Positions 46,956 to 57,056 of a DNA stretch of 64,000 nt are shown piece after piece. The stretch covers positions 62,001 through 126,000 of the forward strand of contig NZ_JAAIWK010000002.1 of assembly GCF_011008565.1 (NCBI RefSeq). The letters run 5' to 3'. Each line of letters starts with the position of its first letter. Within the stretch, counting starts at the first letter, position 1. The stretch is from Heyndrickxia ginsengihumi (GTDB lineage: Bacteria > Bacillota > Bacilli > Bacillales > Bacillaceae_C). The position numbers and the translations under genes were made by a program. The notes beneath the pieces were generated by a model. It worked only from the letters and a program-made list of their open reading frames with translations, ran no database searches and was not told where the DNA came from.

Positions 46956-47093
46956 AAAACTTCCCCTTCCTACAATTAACTCTCTATCCCCAGTAAACAT
47001 CATGATTAATCAATAAAATTCCATTTATTATCATCCTATGTACAAGCAATGAAGATTAGCCCGGCCCTTCTGTTATTTAGAAAAAAATAAATT

Positions 47094-47110
47094 AGTCAAA
47101 AAAGGTCAAA
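47094..47110. promoter_or_regulatory. CtsR operator 1 of clpE
   Basis: AGTCAAA-aaa-GGTCAAA is a perfect tandem heptad (RGTCAAA, 3-nt spacer), just upstream of the -35 element. Confidence 0.9.
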
Positions 47111-47118
47111 AAAAACTC

Positions 47119-47147
47119 TTTACAACGAAAAATAAAATGGCTATAAT
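47119..47147 (+). promoter_or_regulatory. SigA promoter of clpE
   Basis: TTTACA, a 17-nt spacer and a perfect TATAAT, flanked on both sides by CtsR heptads. It implies a leader of about 185 nt. Confidence 0.85.
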
Positions 47148-47156
47148 GTAATCAAA

Positions 47157-47183
47157 GGTCAAAATAAGTCAAACAAAGTCGTT
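47157..47183. promoter_or_regulatory. CtsR operator 2 of clpE
   Basis: GGTCAAA-ata-AGTCAAA-caa-AGTCGTT covers the transcription start region; two perfect heptads are followed by a degenerate third at the same 3-nt spacing. Confidence 0.9.
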
Positions 47184-47220
47184 ATTTGCTTTATATTGTT
47201 TGATTGCAAAAATCAAACTT

Positions 47221-47304
47221 GGTCAAATTCAAGCAAACCATTTGCATTTATTCTTATTTTGATCTACATTATTCAACAAAAGGTCAAAGTTAATCAAAGT
47301 CAAA
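47221..47304. promoter_or_regulatory. Further CtsR-like heptads in the clpE leader
   Basis: GGTCAAA-ttc-AAGCAAA (47221-47237), GGTCAAA-gtt-AATCAAA (47282-47298) and AGTCAAA (47298-47304) continue the pattern. A palindrome GTTTGATT-gcaaa-AATCAAAC lies just before them (47197-47217). Confidence 0.7.
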
Positions 47305-47338
47305 CAATCAAACGATCTTTAATAAGGAGGAATGTTTG

Positions 47339-49495
47339 ATGTTGTGTGAAAAATGTCATCAAAATGAAGCGAATATTGGATTTCATATAAATATTAATGG
47401 GAATGAACAAACTTTAAATTTATGCTCTAATTGCTACCAAGAAGAACGTGCTAAATTTGAAAATCAATTTGGAGGTGGATCATTCATGAATGGTTTTGGT
47501 AATGTTGGCGGCTTGAATGATTTATTCAACCAAATGAATGCAAATGGATTTACAAATATGGGTGGTATCAAACAACAAACAATACAAACCCAAGGTCAAA
47601 GAGGCGGCGGATTTTTAGATCAATTTGGTCGTAATTTGACTACAATGGCCCAATCTGGACAAATCGATCCTGTAATTGGTCGCGATGAAGAGATCAGTCG
47701 TGTAATTGAAATTTTAAATCGCCGCAATAAAAATAACCCTGTGTTGATTGGGGAACCAGGTGTAGGTAAAACGGCCATTGCTGAAGGGCTTGCCCTTAAA
47801 ATTGCTGAAAATAAAGTTCCAGCCAAATTAAGAAATAAACAAGTATATTTATTAGATGTAGCATCCCTTGTTGCAAACACAGGAATTCGCGGTCAATTTG
47901 AAGAACGCATGAAAAAACTAATCAATGAATTGCAGCAAAGAAAAGATGTACTGTTATTTATTGACGAAATTCACTTGCTTGTTGGTGCTGGTTCTGCAGA
48001 AGGATCAATGGATGCGGGGAATATTTTAAAACCTGCTCTCGCTCGTGGTGAAATTCAAGTGATTGGTGCAACAACATTAAAAGAATATCGTCAAATTGAA
48101 AAAGACGCTGCCCTTGAAAGACGTTTTCAACCTGTTCAAGTTAGTGAACCAAACCTAGATGAAGCATACATGATTTTAAAAGGGTTAAAAGACCGTTATG
48201 AAAAGTATCATCAAGTAACTTATACAGAAGACGCTTTAAAAGCTTGTGTGAACCTTTCACATCGTTATATTCAAGATCGCTATCTGCCAGACAAAGCCAT
48301 TGATTTAATGGATGAAGCTGGCTCAAAATTAAATTTAACGATTACAATTCCAAGTAAAGAAGATATCGAAAAACGTTTAAATGAAATTAAGCAAGAGAAA
48401 CAAGCTGCTTTAGCAAAAGAAGATTATGAAACAGCAGCTAAGCTTCGAAATGAAGAAACAAAGCTAAAAGAATGGCAAACATCAAAGCAAGATTCGGCAA
48501 AACCAATCGTTGATGTAGCGCAAATACAAGAAATTATTGAGAAAAAGACAGGCATACCTGTTGGTAAATTAGAAGTAGATGAACAACAAAAACTGCAACA
48601 TTTAAAAGAAAACTTATCTGCTAAAGTAATTGGCCAACAAGAAGCTGTTAACAAAGTGGCAAAAGCAATCAGACGCTCACGTGCAGGGTTAAAGGCTAAA
48701 ACTCGCCCAATCGGTTCTTTCCTATTTGTAGGTCCTACTGGAGTCGGTAAAACAGAATTGTCAAAAACGCTAGCAGAAGAATTATTCGGTACGAAAGATG
48801 CAATGATTCGCCTTGATATGAGTGAATTTATGGAAAAACATAGTGTGGCCAAATTAATCGGTGCGCCTCCAGGATATGTTGGCCATGAAGAGGCAGGTCA
48901 ATTGACAGAAAAGGTACGCCGCAATCCTTACAGCATCATCTTGCTGGACGAAATTGAAAAGGCACACCCAGACGTACTCAATATGTTCTTACAAATCCTT
49001 GATGATGGCCGCCTAACAGATAGCCAAGGTCGAACTGTAAGCTTCAAAGACACTGTTATTATTATGACAAGTAACGCTGGTGTTGGACAAAAACGCGCTC
49101 AGTTAGGATTCGGAAAAAGTGAAGCGATCAAAGAATCAAACATCCTTAATTCATTAGGAGATTTCTTTAAACCAGAATTTTTAAACCGTTTCGACAGTAT
49201 TATTGAATTCAATGCATTAGAAAAACATGACTTAATTAAAATTGTCGATATATTGCTTACAGATTTAAACGAAACACTTGATGAACAATCTATTCAATTA
49301 GAAGTAACGGAAGCCGTAAAAGAAAAAATCGCTGAACTTGGCTACGATCCTGCATTTGGTGCTAGACCATTACGCCGTGTCATCCAAGAACAATTAGAAG
49401 ATCAAATCGCTGACTTTATATTAGATCACCCAGAACATAAACAATTAGTTGCCGAGATACAAAATGAACAAATCATGATAAACGCTGCAAAATAA
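47339..49495 (+). CDS. clpE: ATP-dependent Clp protease ATPase subunit ClpE
   Basis: The 718-residue HSP100 protein starts with ATG 47339 (AAGGAGG 8 nt upstream). ClpE is marked by the N-terminal zinc finger (LCEKCHQ ... LCSNCY), here followed by a Gly/Asn/Phe-rich linker. AAA+ domain 1 has GEPGVGKT, a UVR segment [13 protein letters not shown] lies in the middle, and AAA+ domain 2 has GPTGVGKT. It unfolds misfolded or damaged substrates for ClpP during heat stress and helps remove CtsR. The multiple upstream CtsR boxes fit tight repression. Confidence 0.97.
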   Translation: MLCEKCHQNEANIGFHININGNEQTLNLCSNCYQEERAKFENQFGGGSFMNGFGNVGGLNDLFNQMNANGFTNMGGIKQQTIQTQGQRGGGFLDQFGRNLTTMAQSGQIDPVIGRDEEISRVIEILNRRNKNNPVLIGEPGVGKTAIAEGLALKIAENKVPAKLRNKQVYLLDVASLVANTGIRGQFEERMKKLINELQQRKDVLLFIDEIHLLVGAGSAEGSMDAGNILKPALARGEIQVIGATTLKEYRQIEKDAALERRFQPVQVSEPNLDEAYMILKGLKDRYEKYHQVTYTEDALKACVNLSHRYIQDRYLPDKAIDLMDEAGSKLNLTITIPSKEDIEKRLNEIKQEKQAALAKEDYETAAKLRNEETKLKEWQTSKQDSAKPIVDVAQIQEIIEKKTGIPVGKLEVDEQQKLQHLKENLSAKVIGQQEAVNKVAKAIRRSRAGLKAKTRPIGSFLFVGPTGVGKTELSKTLAEELFGTKDAMIRLDMSEFMEKHSVAKLIGAPPGYVGHEEAGQLTEKVRRNPYSIILLDEIEKAHPDVLNMFLQILDDGRLTDSQGRTVSFKDTVIIMTSNAGVGQKRAQLGFGKSEAIKESNILNSLGDFFKPEFLNRFDSIIEFNALEKHDLIKIVDILLTDLNETLDEQSIQLEVTEAVKEKIAELGYDPAFGARPLRRVIQEQLEDQIADFILDHPEHKQLVAEIQNEQIMINAAK

Positions 49496-49511
49496 TGGAT
49501 ATAAATAAATT

Positions 49512-49552
49512 AAAAAGGCCAAAAGAACGTCTCGTTCTTTTGGCCTTTTTAT
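49512..49552 (+). terminator. Terminator of clpE
   Basis: AAAAAGGCCAAAAGAACG and its complement form an 18-bp stem with a small loop, followed by T5. Confidence 0.9.
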
Positions 49553-49620
49553 TGTGCTTTATTAGCTTGTCATTCATCCGCATAATAGCTAATACCCTAT
49601 TCTATTCGTTAAAACAGTGA

Positions 49621-50988
49621 TTATTGTTCAGTAGTCTTTTCTTGGATAGCACTGACTACTGGAAGACTGGCTGTATGATTTCGTTTTATCATAAATTTAT
49701 AAACCGGCAGACCAATTATTGTACAGATAATCGATAAAATTGTATCTTTTGGACTATCTATTAATGTACTTCCTACAATATATATAACCCCTAAAATGGC
49801 AATAATCGGTGTTACTGGATAAAGTGGTACTTTATAAAGATTCCTTCCATTGTCTGGATCTCTTTTTCTTAATATAAATAAAGCAAAAAAAGCGAGTCCA
49901 TAGAAAGTAAAAACAGAAAAAATTGCAATATTTGATAACCTATCTGGATCCCAACATAACATTAATATTAATGAAATGATCACGACAAGAACAGTCGCCC
50001 CTACTGGTGTTTTAGATTTCGGATGAACCCACGAAATGAAACGGGAAGCTGGTACTAGCTTACTTTCAGCCATTGCATATGGTATACGTGGAAAGGTTAA
50101 TAATTTGCCGTTTAAGCAACCAAAAATGGAGATTAGAATCCCAATTGTGATCAATTTTGAACCAACTGGACCAAACAAAATCTGTGATGCATAGCTGGCT
50201 GAATTTGCTCCAAGATGAACAATTTGTTTGCCTGATAACACATGGAATAAAGCGGCGTTTACCGCTATATAAGCAAACATGACAAATAAAATTCCTGATA
50301 TAATCGCTTTAGGTAATGTTTTTGAAGGATTTTTCATTTCCCCCGCCATAAAGCCGACATTAATCCAGCCGTCATACGCCCAAAGCGTTGCAAGTACAGC
50401 TGCACCCATACTAATATGATCAGCTGCAACACCACTCTCTTGCATTAATATATTCCCATTTCCCTTCCAAAGACCAAAAATCGCAATCAGAAAAATAGGA
50501 ACCATCTTTCCTATCGTAGAGCCAATCTGTATAAATCCGCCATATTTTGTTCCTAATAAGTTTAAAATCGTCAAAAATAAAACGACCATAATCCCAATCC
50601 AAATTTTATTATGCTGTTCTATACCAAACAAGTCAGCAAATATTGAGCCAAAATATAGGCCTAGTGCCCCAATAACGGCTGGAGCATAAATAAGAGATTG
50701 AATCCAGCCACATAAAAAACCCCATAGTTTTCCGTAAACAGTTTCAAGATAAGCATATAAACCACCTGTTTTTGGGATTTTTACACTTATTTCTGAGATT
50801 GTTAAGCCGCTCGCTAATGTAATAATGCCCCCTATGATCCATGCCAACATTGCCATTTTTGAATTTCCTGCTGAAGATAAAATAATTCCAGGCTTCATAA
50901 ATATTCCTGATCCAATAACAGTACCGATAACAATTGACGTTGCCACTGAAAAGCCAATATTTTTCCTTAACTCCGAATGTTGTTCCAT
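49621..50988 (-). CDS. APC-family amino acid permease (SteT-like)
   Basis: About 455 residues from ATG 50988 (CAGGTGG 5 nt upstream). Twelve membrane helices begin with the APC helix 1 motif VIGTVIGSGIFMKPG. The resemblance to B. subtilis SteT (YkbA), a serine/threonine exchanger of the L-type (LAT) group, is by N-terminal motif. The substrate is not proven. Monocistronic. Confidence 0.82.
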   Translation of the reverse strand: MEQHSELRKNIGFSVATSIVIGTVIGSGIFMKPGIILSSAGNSKMAMLAWIIGGIITLASGLTISEISVKIPKTGGLYAYLETVYGKLWGFLCGWIQSLIYAPAVIGALGLYFGSIFADLFGIEQHNKIWIGIMVVLFLTILNLLGTKYGGFIQIGSTIGKMVPIFLIAIFGLWKGNGNILMQESGVAADHISMGAAVLATLWAYDGWINVGFMAGEMKNPSKTLPKAIISGILFVMFAYIAVNAALFHVLSGKQIVHLGANSASYASQILFGPVGSKLITIGILISIFGCLNGKLLTFPRIPYAMAESKLVPASRFISWVHPKSKTPVGATVLVVIISLILMLCWDPDRLSNIAIFSVFTFYGLAFFALFILRKRDPDNGRNLYKVPLYPVTPIIAILGVIYIVGSTLIDSPKDTILSIICTIIGLPVYKFMIKRNHTASLPVVSAIQEKTTEQ

Positions 50989-51206
50989 GTCTACCACCTG
51001 CAAACAATTGTATTTTTATTGTAAACATTATATCATAGAATACTTTACTAATATAATTTTCAGAATTATTTTTCTTTGTAATTGGATGTAAAATCCCCTT
51101 ATTATTAGGAGACTATTTGTATAGAACGATGATTCGTTAGTTTAGTTTTCCAATATATTCGAGGCAGTTCATTTTTATAGAAGACCGGCAGCACTTCAAA
51201 AATTAC

Positions 51207-51230
51207 GTAAAAAATACGGGGTGCCCCGTA
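51207..51230 (-). terminator. Terminator of the M3 oligopeptidase gene
   Basis: TACGGGG and CCCCGTA form a 7-bp palindromic stem, followed on the minus strand by T6. Confidence 0.75.
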
Positions 51231-51276
51231 AAGAATAAATCTTAATGGTGCACCCCGACTGTTATGATCATCTTTG

Positions 51277-52971
51277 TTATAGGTTTTTGTCATCAACTTC
51301 GTTAAGATAGTTTTGAATTGTATCAATGACAGATTTGACACAGCCATCTTCAAAAGGTGAAATTAAATTTGCTTCTTTCACTAACTGAGTGAAAGACTTC
51401 GTTCCCCCTTGTTTACATAAATGGAGATAATCTTTCCAAGCAGCATCGTGATCTTCTTGTGACTTTTTCCAAAATTGAAAGGCACATATTTGTGCCAGTG
51501 TGTAGTCAATATAATAAAATGGATTTTCAAAAATATGACCTTGTCTTTGCCAAAAACCGCCACGCTCTAAATAAGCAAACCCATCATAATCTCGGTGTGG
51601 TAAATATTTTTTCTCTAATTCTTTCCATATTTGTTTTCTCTCTTCTGGAGTAGCTTCTGGATTTTCATAAACAGCATGCTGAAATTCGTCAACAGCAACT
51701 CCATAAGGTAAAAACTGTAATGCCGCACTTAAATGGGCAAACTTATATTTATCCGTATCTTCTTTAAAAAATAAGTTCATCCATGGATACGTAAAAAACT
51801 CCATACTCATTGAGTGTATTTCGCAAGCTTCAGTAGTTGGCCATATGAGCTCAGGAGTTTCGATATGGCGACTCGAATATACTTGAAAAGCATGGCCAGC
51901 TTCATGCGTCAATACATCAATATCACCGCTTGTGCCATTAAAGTTTGAGAAAATAAATGGTGATTGATAATCAGCAATAAAAGTGCAATATCCCCCGCTC
52001 GCTTTACCTCTTTTTGCCAATAAATCGAGCAAATGATGTTCTGTCATAAATTGAAAAAATTCATTTGTTTCAGGGGATAGTTGTGCGTACATTTTCTTAC
52101 CATTTTCCAAAATCCACTCCGCATCCCCCTTTGGAGTCGCATTACCTGTTAAAAACTGTAAGCTTTCATCGTAAAATTTGAGTGAATCAACACCAATTCT
52201 TTTCTCCTGGCGTTTATATAAAGCTGTTGCAAGTGGAACGATATATGTTTGAATCTGGTTTCGATAATTTTTCACCATATCAGCATTATAATCTGTTCTA
52301 TTCATACGATCATAACCGAGTTCGACAAAGTTTTTATATCCTAACGTTTTAGCGATTTCCGTTCGTACTTGAACTAGATCATCATAAATTCGATCAAATT
52401 CTTCTTCATGTTCTGCAAAAAAGGTGAAACGTGCTTCAGTTGCTTTTTTTCTTATTTCCCGATCTGTTGACTCAGCAAATGGCTGCAATTGGGCAAGTGT
52501 CCGTTCTTCACCTTCAAATAAGATTTTGGCAGAGGCTACTAACTTTGTATATTGGGATACAAGTTTATTTTCTTTCTGCAACAAAGGAACAATATTAGGA
52601 GAAAATGTCTTTAGCTGAACTTCAGCAAGGGCAAATAATTGTTTTCCCCACTTTTCTTCCAATTGCGAACGGAAGTTGGATTGCACAATTGCTTTATTAA
52701 AATCAGCATTTAAGCCTTCCATCACTGGCAAGACTTCATCCATAAAATCATTTTCAGCTTTATAGAATTCATCTTCCGTATCAATTGTATGCCGGATATA
52801 ACAAAGATTGTACATCGTATCAAACATGCTTGATACTTTATTTAATTCAGCGATCGCCTGATGTTGATCCTCCACATTTTCTGCATGATGAAAGTGATTA
52901 AGCCAATGATGAAATTCCCTTGTAATTTGCTCCATATTCGGTCTCACATACTTATACTCTTCAAATTTCAT
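51277..52971 (-). CDS. M3-family oligoendopeptidase
   Basis: About 564 residues from ATG 52971 (AGAGGTG 5 nt upstream). The zinc site HEAGH in LTHEAGHAFQVYSS is followed by the third ligand region EACEIHSMSMEFF. The length and order fit the short PepF/M3B clade, a cytosolic enzyme that cleaves oligopeptides. It is smaller than B. subtilis PepF (YjbG). B. subtilis has motAB between mhqR and clpE; here this gene and the permease lie there. Confidence 0.9.
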   Translation of the reverse strand: MKFEEYKYVRPNMEQITREFHHWLNHFHHAENVEDQHQAIAELNKVSSMFDTMYNLCYIRHTIDTEDEFYKAENDFMDEVLPVMEGLNADFNKAIVQSNFRSQLEEKWGKQLFALAEVQLKTFSPNIVPLLQKENKLVSQYTKLVASAKILFEGEERTLAQLQPFAESTDREIRKKATEARFTFFAEHEEEFDRIYDDLVQVRTEIAKTLGYKNFVELGYDRMNRTDYNADMVKNYRNQIQTYIVPLATALYKRQEKRIGVDSLKFYDESLQFLTGNATPKGDAEWILENGKKMYAQLSPETNEFFQFMTEHHLLDLLAKRGKASGGYCTFIADYQSPFIFSNFNGTSGDIDVLTHEAGHAFQVYSSRHIETPELIWPTTEACEIHSMSMEFFTYPWMNLFFKEDTDKYKFAHLSAALQFLPYGVAVDEFQHAVYENPEATPEERKQIWKELEKKYLPHRDYDGFAYLERGGFWQRQGHIFENPFYYIDYTLAQICAFQFWKKSQEDHDAAWKDYLHLCKQGGTKSFTQLVKEANLISPFEDGCVKSVIDTIQNYLNEVDDKNL

Positions 52972-53093
52972 TCTTTCACCTCTTTTTGACATTTATATCA
53001 TGATCTCTTTTTTTAAAAAAATTAATGTTTTTTTCTCCTGTTCAAGGTTAAAAACTCCTGCTAACCTTTTGAAAAATTCTTGATTTCAAAATA

Positions 53094-53528
53094 TTAATGG
53101 ATGTTTTTTCCAATCCGTTTTAAAAATTGAATCGCTAGTGCTTTTTCATCTTCATTTAACGCAGACATAATACGATCAATTCGTTCTTCATGCTCTGGGA
53201 AAAACGACTCGATAAATTCTTTGCCTTTTTCTGTTATATGTGCATATGTAATGCGGCGATCATTCGGACATGAGATTCGCTCTAAGTATTCTTTCTTTTC
53301 CAACTTGTCGACAACATATGTAATACTCCCGCTCGCAAGCAATATTTTCCCGCCTATTTGTTGTAAAGGTTGATCCCCCTTATGATATAACAATTCTAAA
53401 ACGGCAAATTCTGTTGGATTAACACCCTGCTTTTGAATAAATTGATTCGTATATTCATTAATAGCTCTCGAGGCTTTTGACAACACGACAAATAGTTTTA
53501 GCGACTGTTTCGTTTCATTCTCCATCAT
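53094..53528 (-). CDS. mhqR: MarR-family regulator MhqR (YkvE)
   Basis: The 144-residue winged-helix protein contains VNPTEFAVLELLYHKGDQPL and ASGSITYVVDKLEKK, which I recognise as close to B. subtilis MhqR. MhqR represses hydroquinone/catechol resistance genes and is reported to respond to aromatic electrophiles. Its target mhq operons are not in this window. An 11-bp inverted repeat ACATAcTATGT lies upstream at about 53588 and may be an operator. Start is near 53528; a second Met lies at residue 2. Confidence 0.85.
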   Translation of the reverse strand: MMENETKQSLKLFVVLSKASRAINEYTNQFIQKQGVNPTEFAVLELLYHKGDQPLQQIGGKILLASGSITYVVDKLEKKEYLERISCPNDRRITYAHITEKGKEFIESFFPEHEERIDRIMSALNEDEKALAIQFLKRIGKNIH

Positions 53529-53621
53529 AACCGATCCTTTAACTTTTTTATATTATATGTAACCGCAAATAACAATGCAATTTTATACATAGTATGTGCG
53601 CATTAAAAAATGATAACTGAA

Positions 53622-53670
53622 AATAAAAAGATTCCTACCTTATCTCTATGTTTGTGGTATGGAATCTTAT
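53622..53670 (-). terminator. Terminator of spo0E
   Basis: AAGATTCCATACC pairs with GGTAGGAATCTT on the minus strand, followed by TTTTATT. Confidence 0.75.
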
Positions 53671-53728
53671 CCGTGAGAAATTGCTGTTTTTGGAAAAGAA
53701 GATCTTTTTCTCTTAATTCCAAAATCTA

Positions 53729-54013
53729 TTAAACAACTTGTAAGGCTTTTTTCTGTTTCTTTATATTTAATGAAGATCTTTTTACCCTTTCATACAATAT
53801 AAAGGACATTTCTCTAATAACAATTAAGTCTGTTGGGTCTTCACGACGCTGACATTGATCATAGTATAAATTTAAGAGCCTGTCCAATTCTTGACTACAA
53901 TCAACCGTTTTTTCATGTGTGAAACCTAGCTCTAGACCCATTTGCATCATTTCTTCTCTTTTTTTCTGTATTTTTCTTAAATAATACTCTTCCGTTGCTT
54001 CATTCGTGCTCAC
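53729..54013 (-). CDS. spo0E: Spo0E-like aspartyl-phosphate phosphatase
   Basis: 94 residues from GTG 54013 (AAGGAG 9 nt upstream); a longer frame to 54076 has no ribosome binding site. The Spo0E signature is seen as IQKKREEMMQMGLELGF and SQELDRLLNLYY, a two-helix hairpin. Spo0E dephosphorylates Spo0A~P and delays sporulation. The position next to ykvA and mhqR matches B. subtilis spo0E. The C-terminal extension after residue 60 is longer than in the B. subtilis protein. Confidence 0.85.
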   Translation of the reverse strand: MSTNEATEEYYLRKIQKKREEMMQMGLELGFTHEKTVDCSQELDRLLNLYYDQCQRREDPTDLIVIREMSFILYERVKRSSLNIKKQKKALQVV

Positions 54014-54358
54014 TTTCCACTTCTCCTTCAATTTTTTTCTTTCTAGCTTATTGTATCTATTTTTATTAATAAGCAAAAGATGACAGGTTTTTTCTTAAAA
54101 CAATGCAGATTCCTATAATGTTATAAAACTCACAATGGGAAATGTCGTTTCATTAAATATTTTACGATTTCTCCCAGTAACTACTCAAGAATTATCGCAG
54201 GTCTTTGTATGAATGTAAATAGATTCGCAATATTAGACAAAATTATATAATAAATTTCTTGCTTTCGACAATCAAATTGTGCTGTAAAAGTTTGATTTTT
54301 TTCTTTTTATGGAGAAATAATATAAGAAAATCATGACAGGTATTTAAAAGGAGAGAAA

Positions 54359-54763
54359 ATGATGCTAAAAAAAATTCTTTTTAAAAGGATTGCCTATCGC
54401 CTATTTTCTTCAAAAGCAAAAACATATGCAGAAAATAAGATGAAAACAAAAAGGCTCTTATCAGAATCTGAGAAAAAAGCTTCTTCACATAAAACTTCAT
54501 TAAAACATATTTGGAGTAATATTCGTATTCTATTTCAATTACTAAAGGCTTGGACTACTGGTGAGTATCGTGATGTTCCCTATCGTACAATTATTATGAT
54601 TTTGGTCGGTTTACTTTATTTTATTTCACCGATTGATTTAATTCCAGATTTTCTGACAGGCCCAGGACTGCTTGATGACACAGCTGTACTCGCTTTTCTT
54701 CTCTCGCAAATAACACCTGATCTAAATAAATTTGTTCAATGGAAAGAAAATCAACAAAAATAA
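54359..54763 (+). CDS. ykvA: YkvA, DUF1232 membrane protein
   Basis: The 134-residue protein has the DUF1232 core LLYFISPIDLIPDFL (about 94-108) with two predicted membrane helices near residues 79-95 and 112-124 and a basic N-terminal half. The ATG follows GGAGAG. The family is common and uncharacterised. It lies between mtnE and spo0E, as in B. subtilis. Confidence 0.85.
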   Translation: MMLKKILFKRIAYRLFSSKAKTYAENKMKTKRLLSESEKKASSHKTSLKHIWSNIRILFQLLKAWTTGEYRDVPYRTIIMILVGLLYFISPIDLIPDFLTGPGLLDDTAVLAFLLSQITPDLNKFVQWKENQQK

Positions 54764-54782
54764 GGAGTGAGTAATAGAATGA

Positions 54783-54817
54783 AGTGGAGAGAATATTTAC
54801 AATATATTCCCTCCACT
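54783..54817. terminator. Hairpin between ykvA and mtnE
   Basis: AGTGGAGAGAATAT and ATATTCCCTCCACT pair over 14 bp with small mismatches. T-runs are short, so function is uncertain. Confidence 0.35.
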
Positions 54818-54829
54818 GCTTCTAATATA

Positions 54830-56020
54830 TCAACATTTATGGCTTGACGAAAACAATTCCAATTTACTTATTCTCTCTACTGCTTCTTTTAACCTTTCTT
54901 CTGATGTTAATAGACCTACACGTACAAATCCTTCACCGTTATTCCCAAAACCAATTCCTGGTGCAACAGCAACGTGCGCCTTTGTTAATAATAGATCAGC
55001 AAAACTCTCTGAAGTATAACCATATGGCACTTTTAGCCATGCAAAAAATGATCCTTGCGGTGCATCAACGTCCCAGCCAATTTCTTGAAGGCCGTTAATG
55101 AAAGTGTTTCTTCTTGATTCATACATGCGCACAAGTTTATCAACACAGTCTTGCGATTGCAATAAAGCCGCACAAGCCGCCTCTTGCACCGCACCAAATA
55201 AACTTACATACAAATGATCTTGAATTAAATTAATATGTTCGATAACACTTCGGTTACCAATTGCAAAAGCTACACGCCATCCCGCCATATTATACGTTTT
55301 CGACAATGTGTAAATTTCAATTCCAACATCTTTTGCTCCTTCTGCTTGGAGAAAACTAACTGGCTTTTTTCCTTCAAAGCCAATTGCTCCATAAGCAAAG
55401 TCATGGACAACACAAATATTGTGCTGCTTAGCAAATGTTACTGTGTCATGAAAAAATTCGACATTTGCTGTAGCACCTGTTGGGTTATTCGGATAATTCA
55501 AAAACATCAATTTTGCCTTTTCACTAACATCCGGTGAAAGCGCATTAAAATCTGGCAAGAAGCGATTTTCCTCCTTAAGCGGCATCATTTTCATATTTGC
55601 CTGTGCCAAAGCAATGCCTGACCAATAATCTGGATAGCCGGGGTCCGGTACTAATACAACATCACCAGGATCGAGAATACATTGCGGAATTTCAACAAGA
55701 CCAGCTTTTCCTCCAAATAGAACAGCCACTTCTTTATTTGGATCTACACTTACTCCAAATTCCCGCTTATAAAAATCTGCGATTGCTTCTTTTAAATATG
55801 GAAAGCCTCTAAACGGTGAATATTTGTGATTTACTGGTTTTTCTGCTGCTTCCTGCAATGCCTTCACAATATGTGGAGGTGTTGGTTGATCAGGATTTCC
55901 CTGCCCTAAATTTATCACATCATGCCCTTCAGCTTTTACCTTTTCTACTTTAGATACTAACGTTGCAAAAAATTGTGTCGGCAAAGATTTAAGAATCTTT
56001 GAAGGAGAAAATTCGTTCAT
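54830..56020 (-). CDS. mtnE: Methionine-salvage aminotransferase MtnE
   Basis: The 396-residue class I/II aminotransferase has the PLP lysine in IYTLSKTYNMAGWRVAF, and the motifs NPDQPTPPHI and YPNNPTGAT. In B. subtilis, MtnE transaminates alpha-keto-gamma-methylthiobutyrate to methionine using glutamine. It sits divergently from mtnU, which handles the by-product amide. Other salvage genes (mtnA, mtnK, mtnW, mtnX, mtnB, mtnD) are absent here. Start is ATG 56020. Confidence 0.88.
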   Translation of the reverse strand: MNEFSPSKILKSLPTQFFATLVSKVEKVKAEGHDVINLGQGNPDQPTPPHIVKALQEAAEKPVNHKYSPFRGFPYLKEAIADFYKREFGVSVDPNKEVAVLFGGKAGLVEIPQCILDPGDVVLVPDPGYPDYWSGIALAQANMKMMPLKEENRFLPDFNALSPDVSEKAKLMFLNYPNNPTGATANVEFFHDTVTFAKQHNICVVHDFAYGAIGFEGKKPVSFLQAEGAKDVGIEIYTLSKTYNMAGWRVAFAIGNRSVIEHINLIQDHLYVSLFGAVQEAACAALLQSQDCVDKLVRMYESRRNTFINGLQEIGWDVDAPQGSFFAWLKVPYGYTSESFADLLLTKAHVAVAPGIGFGNNGEGFVRVGLLTSEERLKEAVERISKLELFSSSHKC

Positions 56021-56142
56021 TCATAACCATCCTCTTGCATCATTTTACTTTTCTTGCTTAATAAAAAATGTTATAACGAAATAAATGGTTTGTAAAGCGA
56101 AAATTAAGAATATAGTAAATAAATTAGCAAAGGGAGAAAACA

Positions 56143-56925
56143 ATGAAAAAAAAGATTGCTTGTATTCAGCTCGATATTGAATTTGGAAATCCAAAAGCAA
56201 ATTATGAAAAAGTAGAGTCCTGGCTGCAAAAAGCAGTAAAACAACATTGTGATATTGCTGTCCTTCCTGAGCTTTGGACAACAGGCTATGATTTAAATCA
56301 TTTATCAACAATTGCCGACGACCATGCAAAGACATCTATTGCGTTTTTAAGTAAATTCGCCAAACAATATGGGATCGATCTAATCGGAGGGTCAGTTGCA
56401 AACAAAAAGAATGAGCAATTTTTTAATACAATGCTCATTATCAATCGGAATGGAGAGATGATTAAGCAGTATAGCAAACTGCATCTTTTTAAATTAATGG
56501 ATGAGCATTTGTATTTATCCTCTGGAAACAATGATGGCGTATTCCAGTTAAATGATGAGACGTTTGCAGGAGTTATTTGCTATGATATACGTTTTCCAGA
56601 ATGGATTAGGAAACAGGCATTGCAGGGGGCAAAAGCGCTGTTTGTATCTGCAGAATGGCCGCATGCGAGACTTGATCATTGGCGAACATTGTTGCTTGCA
56701 CGCGCAATTGAAAATCAATGTTTTATTATCGCCTGCAATCGGGCTGGTCGTGATCCAAATAATCTTTTTGCAGGACATTCAATGATTATTGACCCTTGGG
56801 GAAAGGTTCTTGCAGAAGGAACAGATAAAGAGGAATTAGTGACTGCCGAGATTGATTTATCTGTTGTTACCGATATTCGTAACACCATTCCAGTATTCTC
56901 TGACCGTTTACCTGAGTTTTATTAA
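56143..56925 (+). CDS. mtnU: Nitrilase-family omega-amidase MtnU
   Basis: The 260-residue C-N hydrolase has the catalytic triad: E43 in LPELWTTGY, K in KQYSKLHLF and C in GVICYDIRFPEW. It corresponds to MtnU (YkrU), which hydrolyses the omega-amide of the glutamine-derived alpha-keto acid made by glutamine transaminases such as MtnE. The ATG follows AAAGGGAG. Divergent from mtnE with 122 nt between; no S-box riboswitch is visible there. Confidence 0.88.
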   Translation: MKKKIACIQLDIEFGNPKANYEKVESWLQKAVKQHCDIAVLPELWTTGYDLNHLSTIADDHAKTSIAFLSKFAKQYGIDLIGGSVANKKNEQFFNTMLIINRNGEMIKQYSKLHLFKLMDEHLYLSSGNNDGVFQLNDETFAGVICYDIRFPEWIRKQALQGAKALFVSAEWPHARLDHWRTLLLARAIENQCFIIACNRAGRDPNNLFAGHSMIIDPWGKVLAEGTDKEELVTAEIDLSVVTDIRNTIPVFSDRLPEFY

Positions 56926-57004
56926 AGAAATTGAATGTCTACAGTAAACTATTTCTTCATATGCAATTTCTGTATGAGTAAAAACTGTAATAAACAGACA
57001 TGAT

Positions 57005-57056
57005 TAAATAAAAGAAGATGTCCAAGCAGCTCAAAGCTCGGACATCTTCTTTTATT
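57005..57056. terminator. Bidirectional terminator overlapping the ogt stop
   Basis: AAAAGAAGATGTCC and GGACATCTTCTTTT form a 14-bp stem with a 16-nt loop. The ogt stop codon is within the 3' arm. Confidence 0.85.

Noticed and set aside
56021-56142. Possible SAM (S-box) riboswitch between mtnE and mtnU
   Set aside because: The 122-nt gap is AT-rich and shows none of the S-box core or a terminator.
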